From Oceanihabitans iliipiscarium (GTDB lineage: Bacteria; Bacteroidota; Bacteroidia; Flavobacteriales; Flavobacteriaceae), in assembly GCF_042686125.1 (NCBI RefSeq), contig NZ_JBHUOV010000001.1, positions 496,001 to 560,000 of the forward strand: 64,000 nt of DNA. Direction: 5' to 3'. The notes beneath the pieces were generated by a model. That model ran no database searches. It saw only the letters and a list, made by a program, of their open reading frames with translations, and had not been told where the DNA came from. Each line of letters begins with the position of its first letter. Position 1 is the first letter of the stretch. Below, piece by piece: positions 6,759-15,347 of the stretch. A program made the translations under genes and the position numbers.

Positions 6759-7858
6759 ACCACTTCAAACATTTTCCCTGGCAATGGCCTTATAACGCCT
6801 TTTAATTCCATGTTTAAAAGCAAACTTGCGACTTTAAACGTTGGTAAATTACATTGTAATGCAACCACATCTAACATGGCCTTGTCTTGTGTTTTAAGGT
6901 AGTTATAAATTACTTTTTCATCGCCTTCTAACTCTACAAATAATTGCTTTTGTATGATTGGTGCTTTACCATCTTGTAATTGCCAGTTTAAGATATAAGG
7001 CACATCTAAAGGATGAGACAACATGTGCGCCTTTTGGTGTTTTATTAAATTATTGCATCCTACACTCTGGCTGTCTGTGACACGTCCTGGAACGGCAAAC
7101 ACATCTCTATTGTATGAATTCGCAATATCTGCCGTAACTAAACTTCCACCTTTTTCTGCAGATTCAATTACAATAGTGGCTTGACTTAAACCTGCTATAA
7201 TTCGGTTACGTTTTAAAAAGTTATTCCTATCAAATGTAGCACTACTCCAAAAATCGGTAAAAAAACCGCCATGTTTTTCTACCTCAGCAATATAGCGTTT
7301 ATGTGCTTTAGGATAAACTTGATCCAATCCATGTGCTAAACAACCAATGGTTTGAAGTTTGTTTTTTATTGCCGATTTCTGCGCTGTAATATCTGTTCCA
7401 TAAGCAAACCCAGAAACAATAATTGGGTTGTATATAGCAAGCTCTTCAACAAGCTTCTCACAAAAAGCAATACCATTAGTCGTCACTTTTCTTGCGCCTA
7501 CAATACTTATAATGTGTTGTTGCTTTAGATTGATTTCACCCTTTTGAAATAACAAAATTGGACTATCAATGCAATGTTTTAATTTTTCTGGATAGGAATC
7601 ATCTTTAAAATAATGACAAATAATAGCTTCAGATTTAATGAATTTGAATTCAGTTTCAGCAGCCTTTAAATGTTGTGATTCAAACAAATCACGAAGTATA
7701 AGACTACCAATGCCTCCTATTTTTTTTAAATGATGCTTCTTTTCTTTAAAAACCGCTTCAGCAGAACCACAATGTGCAATCAACTTCTTAGCTGTAATAT
7801 CTCCTATTTTAGCTACATTTTGCAAGGCTAAAACATAAAGCAACTCATTTTCTGTCAT
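6755..7858 (-). CDS. dprA: DNA-processing protein DprA
   Basis: 367 residues. DprA (Smf) binds incoming single-stranded DNA during natural transformation and loads RecA. The central Rossmann-like domain shows GARKVTTNG, IVSGFAYGTDITAQKSA, the LAHGLDQVYP segment, NRIIAGLS and ESAEKGGSL, in the family order. The N-terminal 70 residues contain a helix-hairpin-helix-like stretch (IGDITAKKLIAHCGSAEAVF) and the C-terminal 60 residues a winged-helix-like DprA domain. It is transcribed divergently from the HU/SPOR gene. No other competence gene lies in the window, although recA is 5 kb away. Confidence 0.95.
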   Translation of the reverse strand: MTENELLYVLALQNVAKIGDITAKKLIAHCGSAEAVFKEKKHHLKKIGGIGSLILRDLFESQHLKAAETEFKFIKSEAIICHYFKDDSYPEKLKHCIDSPILLFQKGEINLKQQHIISIVGARKVTTNGIAFCEKLVEELAIYNPIIVSGFAYGTDITAQKSAIKNKLQTIGCLAHGLDQVYPKAHKRYIAEVEKHGGFFTDFWSSATFDRNNFLKRNRIIAGLSQATIVIESAEKGGSLVTADIANSYNRDVFAVPGRVTDSQSVGCNNLIKHQKAHMLSHPLDVPYILNWQLQDGKAPIIQKQLFVELEGDEKVIYNYLKTQDKAMLDVVALQCNLPTFKVASLLLNMELKGVIRPLPGKMFEVV

Positions 7859-7948
7859 TGTGTAGAATTTATTCTATACTACAAATAAATAAAAAACATT
7901 ATGTTAATAACTCATATAAAGGATATTTTTTCTGCTTCGAAAAATTTT

Positions 7949-7956
7949 TAACTTTG
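7949..7956 (+). promoter_or_regulatory. -7 element TAACTTTG immediately before the HU/SPOR gene
   Basis: TAACTTTG matches TAnnTTTG exactly and ends only five bases before the ATG at 7962. Transcription would start at or within a base or two of the start codon, making the mRNA effectively leaderless. The matching -33 box is not clear. Confidence 0.45.
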
Positions 7957-7961
7957 TTTTT

Positions 7962-8909
7962 ATGCAACTGGAAACTTACATAAGCGATTTATTATATAGA
8001 TATGAATGTGTGACTGTGCCTGAATTCGGCTCGTTTTTAACGCAACGTATTTCGGCAAAAGTACACGAATCTACCAATGCTTTTTACCCTCCAAAAAAAG
8101 TATTGTCTTTTAATGAACAAATTCAGACAAACGATGGTTTATTAGCGCATTATATTGCTGATGTAGAAAAGATTCCTTTTGAAGTTGCCGTAAAAAAAAT
8201 TAGAAAGCGCGTCAAGTCTCTTAAGTCTTATTTAACTGAAGGTGAAACACTTACTTTTAATAATATTGGCGACTTATCGTTTAATAATGAAGGTAAAATG
8301 TTATTTACGCCTTCATATCATTTAAACTATTTAACAGATGCTTTTGGTTTATCGCAATTAGTTTCCCCAGCGATTTCTCGTGAAGTTTATAAAGAAGAGG
8401 TTCAAGCTATTGAAAAGGTTATTCCTATTACTGTAACACCAGAAAAACGAAAAAGCAGACCTTACTTAAAATATGCTGCAATTGCTTTAGTTGCTTTAAC
8501 ATTAGGAGGCTTAGTCTCTTCTAATTATTATATCAATCAAATTGAAGCGCATAATCAATTAGCTCAAGAGGATGCGAATACGCAAATGGAGAGTAAAATT
8601 CAAGAAGCTACTTTTGTAATAGACAATCCGCTTCCTGCAGTAACACTTACTGTTGATAAAGTGGAAGTGCCTATTGGGAATTATCATATTATTGCTGGTG
8701 CGTTCAGAATTGAAGAAAATTGCGACAAAAAATTACAGCAACTTATAGACCAAGGATTTGATGCAAGAAAAATTGGTGCTAATAAGTATGGTTTACACCA
8801 AGTTGTTTATTCAAGTCACACAGACCGATTAGATGCTTTGAAAACTTTACGAAGCATTAAAAGAACACATAATAAAGCTGCTTGGTTATTGGTTAAAGAC
8901 TTAAATTAA
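7962..8909 (+). CDS. HU/CCDC81-domain membrane protein with SPOR domain
   Basis: 315 residues. The N-terminal ~130 residues (MQLETYISDLLYRYECVTVP onward, with a second block near residue 65) match the paired HU-like domains described in Bacteroidota SPOR proteins. A single membrane helix follows at about 168-190 (AAIALVALTLGGLV). The C-terminal ~75 residues (YHIIAGAFR..NCDKKLQQL.DQGFDA) form a SPOR domain, which binds denuded peptidoglycan glycan strands. The topology therefore puts the HU-like half in the cytoplasm and SPOR in the periplasm, suggesting a link between nucleoid and cell wall, perhaps at division sites. The direct link is inference. The start is well supported by family resemblance although it leaves almost no leader. 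Confidence 0.88.
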   Translation: MQLETYISDLLYRYECVTVPEFGSFLTQRISAKVHESTNAFYPPKKVLSFNEQIQTNDGLLAHYIADVEKIPFEVAVKKIRKRVKSLKSYLTEGETLTFNNIGDLSFNNEGKMLFTPSYHLNYLTDAFGLSQLVSPAISREVYKEEVQAIEKVIPITVTPEKRKSRPYLKYAAIALVALTLGGLVSSNYYINQIEAHNQLAQEDANTQMESKIQEATFVIDNPLPAVTLTVDKVEVPIGNYHIIAGAFRIEENCDKKLQQLIDQGFDARKIGANKYGLHQVVYSSHTDRLDALKTLRSIKRTHNKAAWLLVKDLN

Positions 8910-8980
8910 TAGCGTCTTACAATTGCACTTTCTTTTTTAACCTTTATTTACTTTTTCTTTATTAGTCTATAAAAGCACCT

Positions 8981-8988
8981 TACCTTTG
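8981..8988 (+). promoter_or_regulatory. -7 element TACCTTTG of the thioesterase gene
   Basis: Exact match to TAnnTTTG, 22 bases before the ATG at 9011, predicting a leader of about 17 bases. The -33 region is T-rich without a clear TTG at the best spacing. Confidence 0.55.
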
Positions 8989-9010
8989 CAGCGCATTAAA
9001 TTATCTTATA

Positions 9011-9526
9011 ATGGCTCTAAAAACTCCTGAACAATCAAAAACTATAATGACCGATTTAGTTTTACCTAGTGAAACAAATCCTATAAACAATTTATTTGGT
9101 GGAGAGCTTCTAGCTAGAATGGATCGTGCTGCTAGTATTGCAGCTCGACGTCATTCGAGACGAATAGTAGTTACAGCGTCTGTAAACCATGTCGCATTTA
9201 ATCATGCTGTACCTTTAGGAAGTGTGGTTACTATTGAAGCTAAAGTTTCTCGCGCTTTTAGAAGTTCTATGGAGATTTATTTAGATGTTTGGATTGAAGA
9301 TCGTGAATCTGGTGAATGCATTAAGGCTAATGAAGCCATCTACACTTTTGTTGCTGTTAACGAAACAGGACGACCAGTTAAAGTGGAAGACATTCATCCT
9401 GAAACCGACTTAGAAAAAGAACGTTTTGAAGGTGCTTTAAGACGTAAACAACTCAGTTTAGTTCTTGCTGGAAAAATGAAACCTCATGATGCTACAGAAT
9501 TAAAGGCTTTGTTTTTAAACGATTAA
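9011..9526 (+). CDS. acyl-CoA thioesterase (hotdog fold, YciA-like)
   Basis: 171 residues, a single hotdog domain. The NNLFGGELLARMDRAASIAA stretch forms the long central helix and carries the catalytic acidic residue region. VTASVNHVAF and the ~RSSMEIYLDVWIED strand complete the fold. Family members hydrolyse a range of acyl-CoAs to free acid and CoA in the cytoplasm. The gene is monocistronic, with its own -7 box, and ends facing the EnvC-like cluster. Substrate preference cannot be read from the sequence. Confidence 0.9.
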   Translation: MALKTPEQSKTIMTDLVLPSETNPINNLFGGELLARMDRAASIAARRHSRRIVVTASVNHVAFNHAVPLGSVVTIEAKVSRAFRSSMEIYLDVWIEDRESGECIKANEAIYTFVAVNETGRPVKVEDIHPETDLEKERFEGALRRKQLSLVLAGKMKPHDATELKALFLND

Positions 9527-9559
9527 TGACTTCATTTTTTTGTCACAAAAGGAATCATC

Positions 9560-10786
9560 TTACATCTTGTAAATCCAAGATGCTGGGTTTTGAGTTTTGG
9601 AGTCTTTAAACACACTAAAACTTAAAATGGTTTGTCCATTTGAAGGGTTTGTGAAAACCTCTCCTATTTCTTGTTTAGTGGTGACTTTATCTCCTTTTTT
9701 GACATATATTTTCCCTAAGTTAGAATAGGCTGTAAAGTAATTTCCATGACGAATTAAAACCGAAGGGTTTCCGTTTTTAGAAGCAATAATTCTATACACT
9801 TCACCATTAAAAACCGCACGTACTTTTCCATTTTTTTCAGTTGCTATTCGTACACCATTACTTTGTATCATAATCGTTTTAACTATAGGACTTGGTTGTC
9901 TACCATACTTCAACTTGACCACTCCTTTTTCTACAGGCCATGGTAATTTGCCTTTGCTGGTCTCAAAACTATTAGCTAAGACTTTGTCTTCTGGAGTCAT
10001 GGCATAGCCAGTAGATTTAGACGTTGTGGTTTTGCCTACCTTAGAAGCTGCTATAGCCTCTTTGATTATACGTTCAATTTCTCGGTCAATTCGATTGGCT
10101 TCAGCTTGACGTTCTTTAATTTGAGAGGCATATTTGCTCACATCTTTGCTAATAGCAAGCATTAAAATTTCATGCTGTTTTAACTCCTTTTCAAGTTCAG
10201 CTTGAGCAATTTTATTTTCATCTATAAGCTTTTGTTTGTCCTCTTTTTGTTTTAATAATGCTTGATTGATTTCCTGTAATTCAATCGTTTTAGCCTTAAT
10301 CGATTCGCCTTGTTCTTTTTGATATTCGGCGTATTGATTAATATACTTAATGCGCTTATAGGCTTGTTTAAAATTGGTAGAAGATAAGAGAAACATTACA
10401 CGACTTTGTTCGCTTTTACTTTTATAAGACGTCACTATCATTTTTGCATAATTATCTTTAAGCGTAGATAGTTCCTCTCTTAATTCTGAAATTTTATCTT
10501 GGTTATCGTTAATCTCTCTAGTTAATAAATTGGCTTGTTGATTTGTGACCTTTATTAGATTTCGTCGTACACTGACTTTATAATTTAAATCTTCAATTAA
10601 TGTTAATTGTGATTTTTGTTTCGATTGACTTTCTTTCTGTAGGTTATTAATTTGTTGTATTTCACGACGTAATTCTTGTCGACGATCTTCTAATTCTTGT
10701 TGTTTTTTACTTTGTGAAAACGCAAGGGTTGTGCATAAAAATAATGCAATACAAAGAGGGATTATGTGTGTAAATTTATTTCGCAT
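9560..10786 (-). CDS. EnvC-like murein hydrolase activator with degenerate LytM (M23) domain
   Basis: 408 residues: a signal peptide (to about residue 25), a long coiled coil (about 28-245) rich in Gln, Glu and Lys, and a C-terminal LytM fold (about 285-408). In active M23 peptidases zinc is held by an H-x3-D pair and an HxH. Here the first pair is missing and the last strand reads LSFSV instead of HxHFE, although RHGNYFTAYSNL is kept. It should therefore not cut peptidoglycan itself but activate an amidase, as EnvC and NlpD do. It overlaps the DUF4292 gene by one base and is probably the last gene of a conserved flavobacterial cluster. Confidence 0.88.
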   Translation of the reverse strand: MRNKFTHIIPLCIALFLCTTLAFSQSKKQQELEDRRQELRREIQQINNLQKESQSKQKSQLTLIEDLNYKVSVRRNLIKVTNQQANLLTREINDNQDKISELREELSTLKDNYAKMIVTSYKSKSEQSRVMFLLSSTNFKQAYKRIKYINQYAEYQKEQGESIKAKTIELQEINQALLKQKEDKQKLIDENKIAQAELEKELKQHEILMLAISKDVSKYASQIKERQAEANRIDREIERIIKEAIAASKVGKTTTSKSTGYAMTPEDKVLANSFETSKGKLPWPVEKGVVKLKYGRQPSPIVKTIMIQSNGVRIATEKNGKVRAVFNGEVYRIIASKNGNPSVLIRHGNYFTAYSNLGKIYVKKGDKVTTKQEIGEVFTNPSNGQTILSFSVFKDSKTQNPASWIYKM

Positions 10787-11556
10787 TATTTAAGTACAAT
10801 TTCATCATATCCTGATGGTATTTTAAACGGAAAGCTTAAATTCTCATTTAAAGTTATAGATTTAAACTCTATTGTTAATCTCGTTTCATCATAACCTTCT
10901 ACAGCATTAATGTTTATGTTTTCTGGAAAGATTTGTTTATCGACTTCTTGATAGTTTGTGTAATCTATTTGAAGTATTCTCAATTCTTTAGCTTGTGCTA
11001 ATTGCTGAGAATTTATTTTATAATGCGAGGCATTAAGTAAATAAAACAACTCAAAGGCCTCAGGTTGTATTTTAGGCTTAAGAACATATTCATTTCCTTG
11101 AGTAAGGACTTCGTAATCATTTTTGTTTAAATCATACAAAGCTTCGCCAAGCAATAAGTTTTGTACTTTATTGAAATCTAAATCAGTGCCTAATAAATCG
11201 CTTAAATAAGCATAATCGCCATCAAAATAAGTATTGTCTAGCTTATTATAAAAACTCACACGCTCTGGTGTTATTAATGCTTTTATGAAGCCTAACTTAC
11301 TCATCCAAATCGCTTTATCTTTTTGCATTCTAAAACTTACCGTTGTGCTTTTTGAGCTTGTACCTTCAACATAATCTATTTTAACTCTAGCAGCTAATGT
11401 TTTAAAGTTTGGTGTTTTTTTAGCATTCTCTTTTATAAGCTGTTTAGCTGTAAGATTTAAGTTGCTATTTCCAGTCGTTAGGGTTTTAGTTGATTTACAA
11501 CCAACTAAAAACATAAGACAAAAGGAAACAAAATATATGAGGCGTTTTATTTGCAT
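10786..11556 (-). CDS. DUF4292 lipoprotein
   Basis: 256 residues with a lipoprotein signal (FCLMFLVGC, cysteine at residue 20). The body is mainly beta strands (VKIDYVEGTSSKSTTVSFRM, KAIWMSKLGFIKALITPERV) like LolA/LolB-type half-barrels, and I recall this family as DUF4292. It is embedded between a TPR protein and the EnvC-like protein with one-base spacing on each side, so the three are surely co-transcribed. A role in envelope lipoprotein or lipid transport is plausible from the fold but unproven. Confidence 0.8.
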   Translation of the reverse strand: MQIKRLIYFVSFCLMFLVGCKSTKTLTTGNSNLNLTAKQLIKENAKKTPNFKTLAARVKIDYVEGTSSKSTTVSFRMQKDKAIWMSKLGFIKALITPERVSFYNKLDNTYFDGDYAYLSDLLGTDLDFNKVQNLLLGEALYDLNKNDYEVLTQGNEYVLKPKIQPEAFELFYLLNASHYKINSQQLAQAKELRILQIDYTNYQEVDKQIFPENININAVEGYDETRLTIEFKSITLNENLSFPFKIPSGYDEIVLK

Positions 11557-12918
11557 TTAATTTGTGAGTTCTAATTGTTTAGCTTTATCACTAAACGTTT
11601 TTGCTTTAGTTGTATTGTTTAATAAGGTGTGAGAAATACTTAACTGCTTATAAAAATCACTTTCCATTTTTAAGTCGTCGATAACATAATCTAACCCTAT
11701 TTCTAGAGATAGAATGGCTTTGTTTGGTAGGTTTAATTTATTTTGAGCAACACCATTTATAAGGTAAAATAGAGGTTGAGATGGATATTTATCTATGGCT
11801 TCTGAACTCTCTTGAGTTGCTAATTCATAGTCTTCTACATCAATATATAAAAGCAATACATTTCGTAACACACCAAAATTGTCTGGCTCACTTTCTAAAG
11901 CCTTTTTATAATACACTAAGGCCTTCTCTTTTTCTCCTTTGGTTAAAAAATACTGAGCAATTTCAATATTAGTCCCAATGTTTTCATCGTCACTAATCTT
12001 AGACGTAATTTCAACTAAATCTGATTCATATTCAGGGTTTTCTCCAACAAATTTCACAAAATCTGAAAGCACCATAAGTTTAGCTTCGGGTTGAATTTCA
12101 TTACTATTTAAAACAATTTGCATAGACTCAACACCTTTTTCGGTGTTATCTTCATCTAAGTAAAATTTATATAAAGCTAAATGCACTAATTGAGAGTTAG
12201 GGTTAATTTCTAATAACTTTTTAGCAGTTTCAAAAGCCTTTTCTTTTTCGTTATTTTCACTATATCTGAAAATAAGTGATAAGTAATTTTTTTCATCATC
12301 AGGATGCTCGTCTATTCGTTCCTCTAAATTTTGAATTTGCTCCTTCTTTTGACCTGTAGTGTTATAGATTAAATTTCGCACACGATCCCTTGTCTCAGAA
12401 GTTCCAAAATCCTCATCCATTTGGTCTAAAATCTTAAGTGCTTCATCATACTTTTTAGTCTTTACATATAAAGTCGCCAAATCTTCTTTATAGTCTGGAT
12501 GATATTTTATAAGTTGTTTTACGGTTTCAATGGCTTTATCTAATTCATTTTGTTTGGCATAAATATCATAAAGCTCATCTAAATACCATTCATTATCTGG
12601 TTTTTTATTAATGGCTATTTTTAAGGCTTTTTCTGCAGCATCATAATTTTTAAGGAGGTTATAATTTTTCCCTAATTCAAAAAACAAAGCAGCATCTGAA
12701 TCGTCTAGTTTTTGGCATTTAAGCAGTGCTTCTATAGCTCTGTCGTAGTTTTCTATTCCTTTTTGTTTTAAAGCTTCAAAGAAGAGTTCTTGATATTCAT
12801 CTTCAACATTACCTAAATCATCATCAGGTCGTTTGTTAAAATCGACTTGCGCATAATTAGCCTGCGGAAAGAAGAGCAGTCCGAAGAAAAAAATCAATAT
12901 AAAAATTTGTTTTTGCAT
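11557..12918 (-). CDS. secreted tetratricopeptide-repeat protein
   Basis: 453 residues from ATG 12918. A longer reading from TTG at 12933 overlaps the intergenic gap and is less likely. A signal peptide (FILIFFFGLLFFPQANYAQ) is followed by at least eight TPR units from about residue 45 to the end (for example YDAAEKALKIAINKKPDNEW, EKALVYYKKALESEPDNFGV). TPR arrays bind partner proteins, so this is probably a periplasmic scaffold. The cluster (nucleotidyltransferase, TPR, DUF4292, EnvC-like) is one I recall as commonly syntenic in flavobacteria, which hints at cell-wall or surface-polymer assembly. No enzymatic motif is seen. Confidence 0.85.
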   Translation of the reverse strand: MQKQIFILIFFFGLLFFPQANYAQVDFNKRPDDDLGNVEDEYQELFFEALKQKGIENYDRAIEALLKCQKLDDSDAALFFELGKNYNLLKNYDAAEKALKIAINKKPDNEWYLDELYDIYAKQNELDKAIETVKQLIKYHPDYKEDLATLYVKTKKYDEALKILDQMDEDFGTSETRDRVRNLIYNTTGQKKEQIQNLEERIDEHPDDEKNYLSLIFRYSENNEKEKAFETAKKLLEINPNSQLVHLALYKFYLDEDNTEKGVESMQIVLNSNEIQPEAKLMVLSDFVKFVGENPEYESDLVEITSKISDDENIGTNIEIAQYFLTKGEKEKALVYYKKALESEPDNFGVLRNVLLLYIDVEDYELATQESSEAIDKYPSQPLFYLINGVAQNKLNLPNKAILSLEIGLDYVIDDLKMESDFYKQLSISHTLLNNTTKAKTFSDKAKQLELTN

Positions 12919-12936
12919 AATTATTTTAGGCAATAA

Positions 12937-13956
12937 TTATTCCAAAACAGAATAATCACCAATGCTAATTTTTGTAAAATCGCCATTATACTTAACATGA
13001 TTACCAATCATTGCTTCATCTAAATTAGCACTTTTTATAGAGGTGTGGTTCTGTATTAGGCTATTTTTAACGGTTGTATTTTCAAAAACACAATTATTTC
13101 CAACAGAAACATTTGGGCCAATCGTAGAATTAATAAGCTTAACGTTTTCACCTATATAACAAGGCTCGATAATTTTTGAGTTTATTAACTCTAGTGAATC
13201 TGCAACTAATTGTTCTTCAGCATCTGCTTTTAAAAAGCCTAGCATTCTAGTGTTGGTTTCTAAAGTAACTGTCTTATTTCCACAATCCATCCACTCATCA
13301 ACGGTTCCCGTTTTAAAAATTCTGCCTTCGGCCATCATTCTTAAAATACCATCATTAATTTGATATTCTCCTCCATTCATAACGTTTTCATCAAGAACTT
13401 CTTGTAATTTTTCTTTTAATACTGCAACATCTTTAAAATAATAAATACCTATAACCGCTTGATCACTCACAAAATTTTCAGGTTTTTCAACTAATTCTGT
13501 GATGTTATTTTCTGAATTTAATTTTACTACACCATAAGCCTCAGGATTTTCCACTTTTTTGGTCCAAATAACAGCATCGGCTTTGGCATCTAAATCAAAA
13601 TCCGCACGAATTAATGTGTCTGCATAAGCGATTACTGCTGGGCCAGTAAGTGAAGGCTTAGCGCACATGATTGCATGACCAGTTCCTAAAGGTTGATCTT
13701 GTCTATAAATAGATGCTTTTGCACCAAGGCTTTTTGCTAATGCTTTTAAGCTAGAAACAACGTTATCTCCAAACCAAGCTGGATCTCCAAGTACAAATGC
13801 AATCTCTTCTATAGGTTGATTTAACACCTTTGCAATATCTTTTACCAAACGATGTACAATAGGCTGTCCAGCAACTGGTATTAATGGTTTAGGCACTGTT
13901 AAGCTATGCGGACGAAGGCGTGATCCTCGACCAGCCATTGGTACTATTATTTTCAT
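12937..13956 (-). CDS. sugar-phosphate nucleotidyltransferase with hexapeptide tail
   Basis: 339 residues. The N-terminal nucleotidyltransferase domain (1 to about 235) has the signature MAGRGSRLRPHSLTVPKPLIP, GTGHAI, and a YADTLI metal site. The C-terminal ~80 residues form a left-handed beta-helix of hexapeptide repeats (GENVKLINSTIGPNVSVGNN). The family activates a sugar-1-phosphate with NTP to give an NDP-sugar. The exact sugar cannot be read; glucose-1-phosphate thymidylyl- or mannose-1-phosphate guanylyltransferase-like activities are candidates. It lies next to dut and a flippase gene. Confidence 0.85.
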   Translation of the reverse strand: MKIIVPMAGRGSRLRPHSLTVPKPLIPVAGQPIVHRLVKDIAKVLNQPIEEIAFVLGDPAWFGDNVVSSLKALAKSLGAKASIYRQDQPLGTGHAIMCAKPSLTGPAVIAYADTLIRADFDLDAKADAVIWTKKVENPEAYGVVKLNSENNITELVEKPENFVSDQAVIGIYYFKDVAVLKEKLQEVLDENVMNGGEYQINDGILRMMAEGRIFKTGTVDEWMDCGNKTVTLETNTRMLGFLKADAEEQLVADSLELINSKIIEPCYIGENVKLINSTIGPNVSVGNNCVFENTTVKNSLIQNHTSIKSANLDEAMIGNHVKYNGDFTKISIGDYSVLE

Positions 13957-14031
13957 ATTTTAATGTTGATTCGTTTTTATTTTGTTGTTGATTTGTTTTG
14001 CTTACACGCTTGTGTTTTTCAAACTTTCTAA

Positions 14032-14466
14032 TCACTTTACACCAGTACTTCCAAAACCCCCTTCACCTCGAGCTGTTTCTGAAAGCGTTTTCACTTCTTC
14101 CCATTCTGCACGTTCATGCTTTGCGATAACCAACTGTGCAATGCGTTCTCCGTTCTCGATAATAAAATCTTCATTAGAAAGATTCACTAAAATCACACCT
14201 ATTTCGCCTCTATAATCTGCATCAATCGTTCCTGGTGCATTAAGAACTGTAATTCCTTTTTTAGCTGCTAGGCCACTTCTAGGACGCACTTGGGCTTCAA
14301 GTCCAACAGGTAATTCAATAAACAATCCTGTGCCTACAATGCTTCGTTCTAAAGGTTTTAAGATTCTTGATTCTGATAAGCTAGCACGCAAATCCATTCC
14401 TGCTGAAGCTATTGTTTCGTAATGTGGTAAATCGTGGTTGGACTTGTTTATTATTTTAATATTCAT
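14032..14466 (-). CDS. dut: deoxyuridine 5'-triphosphate nucleotidohydrolase (dUTPase)
   Basis: 144 residues from ATG 14466. All five trimeric dUTPase motifs are present in order: AGMDLRA, PRSGLAAK, GTIDADYRGEIGVIL, GERIAQLVI and the C-terminal RGEGGFGSTG. The enzyme hydrolyses dUTP to dUMP and pyrophosphate, keeping uracil out of DNA and feeding dTMP synthesis. A TTG eight codons further upstream (14490) would overlap the preceding DUF6090 gene by 17 bases, so I chose the ATG. Confidence 0.96.
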   Translation of the reverse strand: MNIKIINKSNHDLPHYETIASAGMDLRASLSESRILKPLERSIVGTGLFIELPVGLEAQVRPRSGLAAKKGITVLNAPGTIDADYRGEIGVILVNLSNEDFIIENGERIAQLVIAKHERAEWEEVKTLSETARGEGGFGSTGVK

Positions 14467-14473
14467 TTCTCTT

Positions 14474-15229
14474 TCAATTATGTTTTTCAATTTCTTTTTC
14501 TAATAAATTAATTATGGATACCATTTTTTCTTTTAAAACTGGGCCTTCGGTAAAAATATCTTTCATATAACTATACACATAGATTAATAAGTTTTCAAAT
14601 TTATCAGATTCTAATAATTTAATCAGATCATTTTTATAGAAGGTCTTTTCATCTTCATTAATTTCAGAATTATTAAAAATCAAATTAAAGTCCATTTTGA
14701 GATTATCTATAATAAAAGTATATAAATTAGCCGCTGCAAACCCGTTTGCATTTAATTCCTCTTCTTTGTAATCATTTAATAAATCTTGAAATTCTGATAA
14801 TTCTTTCTTCAATACATCGTTTGTAATCAATTCTATTTTGCCTGAATTAATAACTGATTTATAAATACTTTGAAAAGGATCATAGGTCCATTGCTGAGTA
14901 ACACCTCCCATTAAAGTTCTTAAACTATCGAAAGTCAACTCCTTTACATTATTAGTCATTAGGTCATTAATGCTTTTTTTTCTGTAAAGTTGCAATTTAT
15001 AGATGTCATTAAATCTGACACGATTTTCACTAAATTCTTGATGAAGACTTTTGAGAACTTTAGCCTCCTCTTTCTTTAGTTCACGATTTGTATTCCAATT
15101 ATTGACCTGTAAAGCCAAGAGAATACCTATCATAACTAAAAATATTTCTCCAATAGCATATTTAAAATAACGCCCTGTCTTGTTTTCATTAAGCAGTTGT
15201 TTACGTATTTTATTGAAGAGTTTTATCAT
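14474..15229 (-). CDS. DUF6090-type single-pass membrane protein
   Basis: 251 residues. The N-terminus has the family pattern: a basic start (MIKLFNKIRKQLLNENKTGR), then a membrane helix (YAIGEIFLVMIGILLALQVNNWN) at about 25-45 ending in the NNWN motif. A helical soluble domain follows. I recall this as DUF6090, a flavobacterial family of unknown function that often occurs in tandem copies. In agreement, a decayed copy of the same 5' end lies just upstream (15323-15347). It sits between dut and the flippase gene, where it looks like an insertion into an otherwise conserved cluster. Confidence 0.78.
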   Translation of the reverse strand: MIKLFNKIRKQLLNENKTGRYFKYAIGEIFLVMIGILLALQVNNWNTNRELKKEEAKVLKSLHQEFSENRVRFNDIYKLQLYRKKSINDLMTNNVKELTFDSLRTLMGGVTQQWTYDPFQSIYKSVINSGKIELITNDVLKKELSEFQDLLNDYKEEELNANGFAAANLYTFIIDNLKMDFNLIFNNSEINEDEKTFYKNDLIKLLESDKFENLLIYVYSYMKDIFTEGPVLKEKMVSIINLLEKEIEKHN

Positions 15230-15347
15230 GGTCTTAATTTACAGTTTTTCCGCAAGCGGCTATCTCAACCAAATATCCACTGGATATTTGATTTTGCAAA
15301 CGCAAAATTCTGTCTCGATAATGTATTTTATTGAAGAGTTTTATCAT
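15205..15347. repeat. 25-bp direct repeat of a DUF6090 5' end enclosing three tandem hairpins
   Basis: The bases at 15205-15229 (first codons of the DUF6090 gene) recur exactly at 15323-15347. Between them lie three consecutive short palindromes: CCGC.AA.GCGG (15250-15259), AAATATCC.ACT.GGATATTT (15271-15289) and ATTTTGC.AAAC.GCAAAAT (15291-15308). The upstream copy opens a frame that soon leaves DUF6090 similarity. This looks like the relic of a tandem paralogue plus a compact hairpin-rich element. Confidence 0.7.
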
